Below are positions 1 through 9,100 of a DNA stretch of 18,700 nt, one piece after another; positions within the stretch are counted from its first letter, which is position 1, and every line of letters begins with the position of its first letter. A program made the translations under genes and the position numbers. Source of the DNA: a bacterium (GTDB lineage: Bacteria; Chloroflexota; Dormibacteria; UBA8260; Bog-877); assembly GCA_021817025.1 (NCBI GenBank), contig JAKAWF010000042.1, forward strand, positions 1-18,700, given 5' to 3'. The notes under the pieces were generated by a model. The model was not told the DNA's origin. It made no database searches and saw only the letters and a program-made list of their open reading frames with translations.

Positions 1-555
1 GTGAGGCCACCGGCTGGCCAGCAGGAGCGCTGTGAAGGGAGACTTGCATGCGGGGACGAGGGCCGGGGGGTGGGACTCCCCCCGGCCCGGGGCCCGGGGT
101 CGCGGCTGGACGAAGTCCCCTGCACCCCCGCCCGGGGTCGCGGCTGCACCGGTCCACCTCACGTCCAGGCCCGGGGTCGCGGCCGGAGGCCAATTCACCC
201 CAGGCCCGGGGCCGCGGCTGGTGGGCGGGTCCCAGTTACCTGCACCCCCAGGCCCGGGGTCGCCGCTGGAGGAGGTCACCTGCACCCCAGGCCCGGGGTC
301 GCGGCTGGACGGAGGACAGCCGCGGCCCCGGGCAGGTTGCGGCGGGTGGGGGAGCCCTTGGGGCCGATGCCACGCTCGAAGGTCATGGCCCTTTTCCCTG
401 AATTCAAGCCTCACCCCGTCCCCAGTACCCACCTCAAGCTGCCCCGAGCCGCCCTGCGCGCTCCGAGTAGCGGCGCCCAGGTCCGCCCAGGAAACAAGTT
501 CGCCAAGTGGAACAGCGCGAGTTGACTAGCACTATCCTGTCGGGAGTCATTCAGG
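1..555. other. GC-rich stretch without a convincing gene, upstream of the cluster
   Basis: This leader has open frames in all three forward phases only because its extreme G/C content lacks stop codons. The translations are low-complexity Pro/Gly/Arg/Ala strings that shift frame along the repeats, so I do not call a gene. It holds an array of imperfect direct repeats (91-309) and then about 200 bases of more ordinary sequence leading to the first real gene. A self-complementary GCTGGCCAGC lies near the left edge. Possible promoter-like bits (TTGACT at 522-527, TATCCT at 533-538) are wrongly spaced relative to each other, so no promoter is called. The region could be an intergenic regulatory zone or the boundary of the island. 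Confidence 0.6.
91..309. repeat. Imperfect ~39-bp tandem repeat array, about six copies
   Basis: A 20-base core, ggcccggggtcgcggctgga, is exact at 91-110 and 290-309. One- to two-mismatch copies lie at about 129-148, 168-187, 202-221 and 251-270. Start-to-start distances are 38, 39, 34, 49 and 39 bases. The intervening 14-29 bases are also related, most sharing a cacctgcacccca-like end, so the unit is about 39 bp in total. The unequal periods break any reading frame, which argues against a repetitive protein. The related spacers and short core argue against CRISPR. Each core contains the palindrome CCCGGG and should form stable structure. It could be a minisatellite, an iteron-like binding array or a repeat family dispersed in this genome; the role is unknown. 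Confidence 0.75.
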
Positions 556-3500
556 ATGGGGCCAGGGGTGACCTCCAAGATGTCGATCGTACGCTTGCCC
601 ACGGTTGAGGACCAAGAGGGAACTCGTGATCGAGCGATCCGGCTCTTCCGCTTCCTGCGAGCAGTCACCGAGCTTCGCAGTCAGCCGATCCGGACCCTGG
701 AGAGATATCCCGAGGTGCTCTGGCTGAGCCAGGTCCCGGAGGAGCGCGAATGCTCAGTGATCTGGCGTTCTAGCTCCAGTGCCGACACCGATAGCTGGCT
801 GCGGGTAAGAAAGCCTTCCTTGCCAGTGCGGCCGGATCCCCCGCGCGTCCTGGACGATTGGCTCATCCCCGAGGAGCTGGATGACTCCAGCCTGGACTTC
901 CCTCCGCTGCACTACCCGCGCATCGAGGTCCCCACTGGTTCTGCCTCCATGGAACCTGACCCAGATCCACCTGCGGCGGTGCGAGACGCCCACGCCCGCT
1001 ACGTGGAGCACGACTGGTGGCCCTGGGCGCTGAAGGACCGCCGGGTCCAGCCGATTCTCAAAGTGTACAAGCAGCTCTTCACGATCTACCAGCGCCAGCG
1101 GCAGCTGGGGGAGCAGTACGAGGTGGTGCTCGGGGTGGGGTTACTCACCTGGACACCTGAGACCGGCTCCACCCAGCCGATCCGGCGTCACCTCCTGGTT
1201 GCCAACTGCAGTTTGGAGTTCGACCCCGACCGGGCGGTCATCTCGCTCGGTCCGGGCGGGGATCGCACCCAGCTGGCCCTAGAACAGGAGATGCTGGACG
1301 CGGAGGTAAGGGTTAGCGGAGCGCCGTTGACCCAGATCGCCCAGCTTCTGGAAGCCGAAGATGCCCTAACCAACCAGGATACTTTGACCAGGGCGCTGCG
1401 GACCTGGGTGAACGCCGCCTCTCCCTCAGGGAGGTGCAGTGAGGGTCTCGTGCCGCCCTCGGAAAGCGGTGTCGACCCGGTGGTCACCCTGGCTCCGGCT
1501 CTCATTCTGCGGCCCCGAGGGGAGAGGTCGCTGCTGGAGATGTTCGACGGAATCATCGAGAACCTCATGGGCGGTGGGGCGCTCCCGGCGGGAGTGCGGG
1601 GGCTGGTGGAAGTTGAGGACGACGAGGTGCCGGAAGAGGAGAGGTCATCCCTCCTCCCTGACGGGACCATCTATTTCCCCCTGGACGCCAACCGGGAACA
1701 GCTGGACATCGTCCGCAAGCTGTCGGCCCATCACGGGGTCCTGGTGCAGGGTCCCCCGGGCACGGGTAAGTCCCACACCATCGCCAATCTGGTTGCCCAC
1801 CTGCTTGCTTGTGGGCAGCGGGTACTGGTCACCAGCCAGGCGCCCCGGGCTCTAGAAGTCCTCCGGGAGCTTCTGCCGGAGGAGATAGCGGCGCTCGCCG
1901 TCCTGCTGTTGGGTTCCGACGCCAAGTCGATCCAGTCGATGGAGGATTCAGTCCAGGGAATCTCCGCGCGCTTTCAAAGCTGGGACCAAGGTCGGGCCGG
2001 AGACGAAATTGTTCGGCTGGAGAAGGAGCGCGACCAGGTGCTGCGGCGCGAGGCGGAAGTCCGAGCTGAGCTTCGCAAGCTGCGGCGCCGGGACTCTGAT
2101 GAGGTGGATCCGCTTCCGGGAGGCTACCGAGGCACCCGCCAGCGGGTGGCGGAGAGGCTGAGTACCGAGCGCGAGGAGCTGGGGTGGCTCTCTGGTTCTA
2201 CGGCCTCCGGGCCTCCGCCACTTTCCAACCACGAGGCCTTGCAATTACTCGATGCGCTGCGGCAGTTTCCCGACATTCGGCGCCAGGCTGACAGCCAGCG
2301 CCTGATTGACCTCCGTCACCTTCCCAGCCCCGATCTGTTCGGCCAGAGGGTGGAAGTAGAGAGGAAGGCCGCCGACCTTGCACGTAGGCAGGCGGCAGCG
2401 GTAGGAGTTCGGCTCCCGCCTGGCATGGAGAAGGTGGACTCCGCCTCTCTCCAAGCGGCCGGAGCCGCCGTTAAAAAGCTCCTACAAGGACTCGAGCTGC
2501 TGCAGCCCCGCCAGGGCGACTGGGCTCGACGACCATGGGACGATCTGGTGCGCGGGTCTGACACCCACTGGGTCTCACTTCGCGGGGACACGGCGACTGC
2601 CCTCACTGCGCTTGAAGGAGCTCAAGATGTCCTGACCCAGCGCCGGGTGAGCGGTATCGAGGCCTCTCAGCGCGACTCCGTGCGGGGCCCCGCTCGGACC
2701 GTGTCTGAACGCCTGAAGCAAGGGCGTGGCCTTGGCTTCCGCCTACTCCAACCAAGGCCCCTGCGAGATGCTCTTGAGGCCCTGGACCGAATCCGCGTTG
2801 ACGGCCTGCCGGTTGATCGAGCGGAAGCAGCCGAAGCGCTGATTCGGTGGATCAACGCTTGGGACCGGATGGATGACCTTGAAGGACTATGGCAGAAGGT
2901 CAACCCTGCCCCTGCTGGCGGCATAGGGTCTCGCCTAGCCCACTACCGTGACTCCTTGCAGCGGCTGGACCAGCTCCTTGAGCTCCAGCCCGCAAGGAAA
3001 AGGGCAGCTGAGCTGGTGGCCGCGGCCAACCTGCCCATATCCGGCGCAGCTCGCTGGGAGGACCTCTCCGGCATCCGCTACTGCTTTGCGCTGCTGGCGG
3101 CTGAAGCCAGCCGTCGGGGGGCTGCGTCCGCCGCCGCGCCCATCCAGGAGACTCTCTCCCAGCTGAGGAATGTGGCAGCGCGAGTGGACAGCCACCCATG
3201 CGTCGGGACGCTCTGGCGCGCCGTCCAAGCTCGCGACGCAGAGGCGTACTCCCGGGCGTATCGCGAGCTGGAGCTGGCCGACGCCGGGCAGCGAAGGGCG
3301 GAGGCGGCCGTGCATCTCCTAGACCGACTGGGAAACGCGCTCCCCCAGGTTGCCGGCGAGCTCGTGGCGACTGCCCAGCTGCCCCACTGGGATGGCCGGC
3401 TCGCGCAGATCGAATCGGCGTGGAACTGGCTCCTTGCGGACTCTTGGCTCCGGCAGCGATCTGCCTCAGAGGAACCGCAGAAGCTGCTCGGGGAGCTCGA

Positions 3501-5928
3501 GGCACTTCACCGCAAATCGCTCTCAATAGCTCGTGATCTAGCGGCCGCCGGGGCCTGGCAGTACTGCCTCCGCCGTCTCACACCGGGCCACCGCCAGCAC
3601 CTCCAAGCCTGGTCCCAAGCGATGCGTCGAGTTGGGCGCGGCACTGGCAAATATGCAGCCAGCCATCGGAAAAACGCCCGAGATCACCTGGAGGCATGTA
3701 GGGACGCGATCCCGGCCTGGATCATGCCCATCTACCGGGTGGCGGAGACCCTGCGGGCCGGGGTCGACGCATTCGATGTGGTTATTGTGGATGAGGCTAG
3801 TCAGTCAGGCCCGGATGCGCTTTTTCTCAACTATCTGGCGCGCAAGATGGTAGTCGTCGGAGACGACATGCAGATCAGCCCCAGCCAGGTGGGCCTGAAC
3901 CTAGCGGAGGTCGATACTCTGGCTCGTGAGCTTCTCGAGGATGTTCCCCACCGTGATGCCCTCACCTTCCGAGACAGCTTGTTCGACCAGGCCAAGATCC
4001 GCTTTTCGGCCCGCGTTGGCCTCCGGGAACACTTCCGCTGCATGCCGGAGATCATTCAGTTTTCCAATGACCTCTGCTACCGCAGCGAGCCTCTGATCGC
4101 GGTCCGCCAATTTGGAGCGGGCCGCCTCTCGCCGGTCGTAATAACCCGCCACGTCAGGGATGGTTACCTGAAGGAAGGGCGCGGCGACCAGAACCCGGCC
4201 GAGGCTCATGCAATCGTGGACACAATCGTGCAATGCTGCGCCAACCCTGCCTACGACGGGAAGACGATGGGGGTGATCAGCCTGGTGGGGGACACGCAAG
4301 CCAAGCTGATTGAGACGATGTTGGTGAAGCAATTAGGCCCAGAGGAGATGGAACGCCGGCAGCTCACCTGTGGCAACTCCTACGCGTTTCAAGGTGCGGA
4401 GCGGCACGTAATGTTCCTCAGCATGGTCTCTGCGGTCTCCGAGACCCACCGCATGACCAGCTTGACCGGAGAGCACGATCGGCAGCGGTTCAATGTAGCG
4501 GCCAGTCGTGCCCAGGACCAGATGTGGCTCTTTCACAGCCTCACCCTAGACGACTTCCATACCTCCGACGACCTGCGCTACCGCCTGCTCGCTTACTGCC
4601 AGAACCCACACTTGGAGCCGACCGCGAGCATCGGCCGGGAAAGGCTCGACGAAATGGAGCGCCGGGCTCGCATCCGAGCCGCGGGCGAAAGCCCGCCCGA
4701 ACCCTTTGAAAGCTGGTTTGAGCTGGACGTGTTCCTGGGTCTTGTGCGGAGGGGATTCCATGTGACCCCGCAGTATCCTCTCGCCGGATACTGGGTGGAT
4801 CTAATGGTGCAGGGGCTGCACGGTCGAGTGGCGGTGGAGTGCGATGGCGATTACTGGCATGGACCCGAACGCCATGATGCGGACATGGCTCGCCAGCAGG
4901 AGCTCGAGCGATGTGGACTTCGCTTCATCCGCATCGCTGGCTCACAGTACTACCTGGATCGCGAGGGCAGCCTCAATGAGGTCGTCGAGGAGCTTCAGCG
5001 ACAGCACGTAAGTCCGATTGGCCGGCCTGAGAGCCCTCAGCGCTCTCAGCGCGTGGCGAGCCCATTCGCGGGGACGTCTGAGTCGGGGGTTCCGGTGGGA
5101 GACGAGCCGGCTTCCTCAGGTCCAATTGCCAACCCAAACGTAGCTTCCGATGCGGCCCCAGGGTCGGAGGAGGCCGGGGCTGCACCAACGATGGAATCAC
5201 GCGACCCGCGGCCCGCTGAGGGATACGGCTCACTTTCGGGACCTGCGCGTACGGAGACGGACTCAGCGTTTCCGCGCACGCGCTCAACATCGTCGGCACC
5301 AGATGGAGGCGCTACCCCAGCAGCCTTCAACGGCCCGTTAGACCGTACGGGGTCGGCCTCCTCGCAGACCGAAGACAGCGCGGGGATTGCGCCTGCGCGT
5401 AGACTTGCCCTCGAGCGCGAAGGTGCCGTGACCCCCAGTCCGGCCCGTCGGCCGGCCCCGCCGACGTCAGCTGCACCGCGTCGCGTCGCGGAGGCACTGG
5501 TTGAGATGATTGGAGCTGAAGGGCCAGTGATCGTCGAGGTGCTGTTCCGGCACTATGTCCGAGCGAGCGGGGGGAGGAAAGTTGGCACCCAGATCCGCGA
5601 GGATCTCCTGCGCGCGCTTCACATAGCGGTCTCCAGCGGGCAGGTTCTCCTGCGAAAGGAGCTTGGCACCACGGACCAGCTCCGAGCGGTAGTGCGACTG
5701 CCGTCGACGCCTGAGGTACTGGTGCGCGACAGGAAGCCGGAGCACAGCATTCGCGAGATACCTCCGAGCGAGGTGGCGTCTGTTATGCGCTCGCTAGCTC
5801 ATGACTACCAGGGGCACGCTCGGGGCGAGGCGTTGTACAGCAGAGTCCTGAAGAGGTACCACATGGTCAGGCTAACCAATGACGCGCACCGCTACCTAGA
5901 TGAAATCGCAAACTTCTACCTCAAGTGA
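556..5928 (+). CDS. SF1 (UPF1/DNA2-like) helicase fused to Vsr/MTES_1575-type nuclease and DUF3320-like domain
   Basis: A 1790-residue cytoplasmic DNA or RNA helicase-nuclease. Visible SF1 motifs are Walker A GPPGTGKS (399-406), motif II VDEASQ (1078-1083), motif III GDDMQ (1102-1106), LREHFRC (1156-1162), motif V FQGAER (1278-1283) and motif VI FNVAASRA (1312-1319). Between motifs I and II sits an insertion of nearly 700 residues, with a charged coiled-coil-like start near 475-520. Residues about 1386-1475 match the Vsr-like/MTES_1575 nuclease pattern: VDL with D1415, then VECDGDYWHG with E1428 and D1430. A Pro/Ser/Gly-rich, probably disordered linker (about 1485-1642) leads to a DUF3320-like C-terminus (about 1643-1720). 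This domain order is typical of the DUF3320 helicase family. Starts at ATG 556 (GGGAG at 542-546) and ATG 580 (AGGGGTGA at 564-571) are about equally supported. A 237-bp gap separates it from the next gene, so co-transcription is uncertain. Confidence 0.93.
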   Translation: MGPGVTSKMSIVRLPTVEDQEGTRDRAIRLFRFLRAVTELRSQPIRTLERYPEVLWLSQVPEERECSVIWRSSSSADTDSWLRVRKPSLPVRPDPPRVLDDWLIPEELDDSSLDFPPLHYPRIEVPTGSASMEPDPDPPAAVRDAHARYVEHDWWPWALKDRRVQPILKVYKQLFTIYQRQRQLGEQYEVVLGVGLLTWTPETGSTQPIRRHLLVANCSLEFDPDRAVISLGPGGDRTQLALEQEMLDAEVRVSGAPLTQIAQLLEAEDALTNQDTLTRALRTWVNAASPSGRCSEGLVPPSESGVDPVVTLAPALILRPRGERSLLEMFDGIIENLMGGGALPAGVRGLVEVEDDEVPEEERSSLLPDGTIYFPLDANREQLDIVRKLSAHHGVLVQGPPGTGKSHTIANLVAHLLACGQRVLVTSQAPRALEVLRELLPEEIAALAVLLLGSDAKSIQSMEDSVQGISARFQSWDQGRAGDEIVRLEKERDQVLRREAEVRAELRKLRRRDSDEVDPLPGGYRGTRQRVAERLSTEREELGWLSGSTASGPPPLSNHEALQLLDALRQFPDIRRQADSQRLIDLRHLPSPDLFGQRVEVERKAADLARRQAAAVGVRLPPGMEKVDSASLQAAGAAVKKLLQGLELLQPRQGDWARRPWDDLVRGSDTHWVSLRGDTATALTALEGAQDVLTQRRVSGIEASQRDSVRGPARTVSERLKQGRGLGFRLLQPRPLRDALEALDRIRVDGLPVDRAEAAEALIRWINAWDRMDDLEGLWQKVNPAPAGGIGSRLAHYRDSLQRLDQLLELQPARKRAAELVAAANLPISGAARWEDLSGIRYCFALLAAEASRRGAASAAAPIQETLSQLRNVAARVDSHPCVGTLWRAVQARDAEAYSRAYRELELADAGQRRAEAAVHLLDRLGNALPQVAGELVATAQLPHWDGRLAQIESAWNWLLADSWLRQRSASEEPQKLLGELEALHRKSLSIARDLAAAGAWQYCLRRLTPGHRQHLQAWSQAMRRVGRGTGKYAASHRKNARDHLEACRDAIPAWIMPIYRVAETLRAGVDAFDVVIVDEASQSGPDALFLNYLARKMVVVGDDMQISPSQVGLNLAEVDTLARELLEDVPHRDALTFRDSLFDQAKIRFSARVGLREHFRCMPEIIQFSNDLCYRSEPLIAVRQFGAGRLSPVVITRHVRDGYLKEGRGDQNPAEAHAIVDTIVQCCANPAYDGKTMGVISLVGDTQAKLIETMLVKQLGPEEMERRQLTCGNSYAFQGAERHVMFLSMVSAVSETHRMTSLTGEHDRQRFNVAASRAQDQMWLFHSLTLDDFHTSDDLRYRLLAYCQNPHLEPTASIGRERLDEMERRARIRAAGESPPEPFESWFELDVFLGLVRRGFHVTPQYPLAGYWVDLMVQGLHGRVAVECDGDYWHGPERHDADMARQQELERCGLRFIRIAGSQYYLDREGSLNEVVEELQRQHVSPIGRPESPQRSQRVASPFAGTSESGVPVGDEPASSGPIANPNVASDAAPGSEEAGAAPTMESRDPRPAEGYGSLSGPARTETDSAFPRTRSTSSAPDGGATPAAFNGPLDRTGSASSQTEDSAGIAPARRLALEREGAVTPSPARRPAPPTSAAPRRVAEALVEMIGAEGPVIVEVLFRHYVRASGGRKVGTQIREDLLRALHIAVSSGQVLLRKELGTTDQLRAVVRLPSTPEVLVRDRKPEHSIREIPPSEVASVMRSLAHDYQGHARGEALYSRVLKRYHMVRLTNDAHRYLDEIANFYLK

Positions 5929-6165
5929 GGCAATCGCGATTCTGTCTGGTGTTCCCCTCCCCACGAGCTGCGAGAAGAATTCGGCCAACGACGGTCTCTA
6001 CTGGCTGGGAAGGATCGTTTGGCGGGGAGACCGCTCGCGTATTCTGGAAGAGGTGCCTACGGGTAGGCTGAGGGTGACCATAGGTGCTCATCGATCTGAG
6101 GCATGCCACGGCCATAGTCAGCGATCCGTGGTCCCCAGATTCCGCCGTCGGTTGGAGGTCGCGCC
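5929..6165 (+). other. Gap between the two helicase genes; may carry a leader or promoter
   Basis: Sequence from the stop of the SF1 helicase to the proposed start of the SNF2 helicase. An 89-codon frame (5900-6169) spans it but overlaps the upstream gene by 29 bases, has a biased Ser/Arg composition, matches nothing I recognise and lacks the strong third-position G/C preference of its neighbours. I treat it as chance. Its TAA stop (6167-6169) does overlap the proposed ATA start (6166-6168), an arrangement like the usual ATGA coupling overlap, so a coupling leader is not fully excluded. I see no convincing promoter hexamers or terminator. Confidence 0.4.
6154..6158 (+). promoter_or_regulatory. 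Shine-Dalgarno site that points to an ATA start at 6166
   Basis: GGAGG lies seven bases before the ATA at 6166-6168, which is ideal ribosome spacing. No ATG, GTG or TTG lies in frame between the stop codon at 6115-6117 and the TTG at 6211. The next candidate site, GAGGT at 6199-6203 before TTG 6211, is weaker and would cut off residues that look like part of the protein family's N-terminus. Confidence 0.55.
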
Positions 6166-9100
6166 ATAACCACCCTTGAGGAGCTTACGCCGGGCCTCGA
6201 GGTCTCCGGGTTGGTGCCCGGCACCGCAGTTGAGGTGGTTGCCGTCACGTGGCATGGAGACAGCGCCGTCACACTCACGTATCGCGATGTCTCCGGTCGG
6301 GTGGCGGAGCGTCTCCTATATCGCGGCGATGAGGCTCACCTTCAGGTGGCGAGGGGGCAGTCCCGCTGGAGCTTTACCGGAGACGCCGCCGCGTTTCGGC
6401 TGGCCGCGGAAGCCAGGCGCATTCGGCTAGGGTACCTCTTCGACCCTTTACTGGCAGTCCACCTGTCCCTGTTGGAACCGCTCCCTCACCAGATCCGAGC
6501 GGTGTACGCAGAGATGCTGCCCAGGCAACCGCTCCGCTTTCTCCTCGCAGACGACCCCGGAGCGGGCAAGACCATCATGTCGGGCCTGTTCATGAAGGAG
6601 CTGATGCTCCGTGGAGACCTCCGCCGCTGTCTGGTGGTGGCGCCGGGTGGGCTCGTGGCTCAGTGGCAGGAGGAGCTGGCCGAGAAGTTCCACCTGGAGT
6701 TCAAGATCCTCACCCGGGACGCGGTTGAGGCAAGCCTGCAGGGCAACCCCTTCCTGGACGAGCCGCTGCTCATCGCCCGGATGCATCAGCTGTCGCGCAA
6801 CTCAGAGCTTCGGCAAAGGCTTGCAGCGACCGACTGGGATCTCGTGGTGGTGGACGAGGCGCACCGGATGAGCGCTCACTTCCAGGGCGAGGAGGTGCGG
6901 AAGACCCAGCTATACGAGCTTGGGGAACTCCTCCGAGGCGTGGCTCGCCATTTTCTCCTCCTGACGGCTACCCCCCATTCTGGAAAACAGGAGGACTTCC
7001 AGCTTTTCATGGCACTGCTGGACCCGGACCGCTTCGCTGGCAAACCACGGGGCGAGATCGGGGACGTCTCGGACCTCCAGCGCCGAATGATCAAGGAGAA
7101 GATCCTGCGCATGGATGGAACCAAGCTCTTCCCGGAGCGACGGGCCTCCACAGTACCGTTCCGGCTCTCTCCCTTGGAGATGGAGCTGTACGATCGGGTC
7201 ACCTGGTACGTGCGCGAGGAGATGAACCGCGCCGACACTCTCCAGGGTGGTCAGAGGGCGGTGGTCGGGTTCGCACTCACTGGCCTTCAGCGGCGCCTGG
7301 CGTCCTCCCCCGAAGCCATCTACCGCTCCCTGCAGCGTAGGCGGGAGCGGCTGGAGGAGCAGTTGATGCGTCCTGATCGGGCTGGGACCGAGGTTGATCA
7401 GGGGCTCGGCCGCCTCCAGGCACTCCTTGCCGGCGGCGGTGATGAGGATCTAAGTGACTTGGACGCGGATGAGGCTGAAAGGCTCGACGAGGAGGCCGTC
7501 GATCAGGCGTCTGCTTCCAGGACGCGGGAGGAGCTGGGCCGGGAGGTCAAAGTGCTCCGCGAGCTGGAGCAGCTGGCAAAGGACGTGCGAGCGGCGGCCG
7601 AGGACACCAAGTGGGTGGAGCTGAGAGGGGTCATTGAACGTCTGGCGATGCCTCAATCCGGTCAGAGGCTGCAGGACAAGCTGATCGTCTTCACTGAGTA
7701 CAGGGCGACCCTCGACTACCTCACATCCCGCCTGACGACCTACCTCGGCCGCCCGGAAGCCGTGGTGGCCATCCATGGGGGCGTGCATCGGGAGGACCGG
7801 CGCCGGCTGCAGTACCGCTTCACGGACGATCCTGAGGTTCTGGTGATGGTCGCGACTGACGCCGCCGGCGAGGGAATCAATCTGCAGCGAGCCCACCTTC
7901 TCATCAACTATGACCTGCCCTGGAATCCCAACCGCATAGAGCAGCGCTTTGGGCGCATCCACAGGATCGGCCAGGAAGAGGTATGCCACATGTGGAGCCT
8001 CGTGGCCGAAGACACCCGCGAGGGCGAGGTGTACCAGCTGCTGCTGCACAAGTTGGAAGAGCAGCGGGAGGCTCTGAAGGGCGAAGTATTCGACGTGCTC
8101 GGGCAGGCGCTGCCGGGACGGACACTGCGCGATCTTCTGATCCAGGCCATCCGCTATGGGGACCGCCCCGAGGTCCGGGCCCAGCTCCGTGAGGTCATCG
8201 ACCGTGACGTGGGGGAGGGCCTGGCGACGCTGGTCGCTGAGCATGCCCTGGCCTCTGAGGTCATGGACCAGCCGGAAGTTGCCGAGGTGAGGGAGCAGAT
8301 GGAGCTGGCGGCTGCACAGCGCCTGCAACCCCACTTCGTGGGCGCGTTCTTCTTGGCGGCGCTGGAGAGGCTCGGAGGTAGGTGGACCGAGCGAGAGTCC
8401 GATCGCTTCGAGCTGCTGTTCGTCCCGGCCGCGGTCCGCAACGCTCCGGGATTCCAGGTCCTGCCTCCACGCTATGAGCGGGTGACTTTCGAGAAGTCGC
8501 TAATCTCAGTTTCGGGTCACCCGCCGGCCGAGTTCATCTGTCCGGGTCACCCGCTGATGGAGGCCGTCGTCGACCTGGTTCAGCAGCGGGAGGGTGCTGC
8601 GCTCACCCAGGGCGCGGTCCTGGTCAAGCCAGGCGGTTCGGATGAGAGCCCTAGTCTCATGCTCTTCCTTGAGCACGAGATTGCAGACTCCCGGCCCGCC
8701 GGGGATGGTCCTCATGTTGTCTCGCGAAGGTCCCAGTTCGTGACCGTTCGGAATGACGGCCGGGTGGAGCCGGCTGGACCCGCCCCCTACCTCGACTGCC
8801 GCCCTCCCGATGCCCGCGAGCGCCAACTGGCGCTTCAGCTCGCCCGGGTACCCTGGCCAGGCGGTGCCGCAGAACAAGCTGGTCTGGACTACGCCATCCG
8901 GGAGCTCGTGCCGGGCCACCTGAACGAGGTGCGATCTTTGACCGTGGGCCGCGTCGAGAAGGTGCGATCGGCCGTGCAGAAGAGGCTGACCCGGGAAATC
9001 ACGTACTGGGACCGGCGGGCTCAGGAGCTGGAGGCCCAGGCGAGGCAGGGGAGGCAGCCAAGGATCAACCCCGCCATGGCCCGCGCTCGCGCCGACGAGC

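Noticed and set aside
91..309. CRISPR array
   Set aside because: The repeats are short and imperfect, the spacers are similar to each other and vary in length from 14 to 29 bases, and no cas genes are nearby.
1..529. Long open frames in all three forward phases in the leader region
   Set aside because: They are a by-product of extreme G/C content. The repeat periods (38, 34, 49 bases) shift the frame, and the translations are low-complexity.
522..538. Promoter made of TTGACT and TATCCT before the first helicase
   Set aside because: The two hexamers are only five bases apart, far from the usual 16-18, and neither has a good partner elsewhere.
6018..6032. 15-bp sequence tttggcggggagacc, also present at 15480-15494 inside the DUF499 gene
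   Set aside because: Flanking bases do not match, and one such match is not surprising in GC-rich DNA of this length.
5900..6169. 89-codon frame between the two helicases
   Set aside because: It overlaps the upstream gene, has no recognisable family and weak codon bias. The stop overlap with the proposed ATA start is noted but is not enough to call it.
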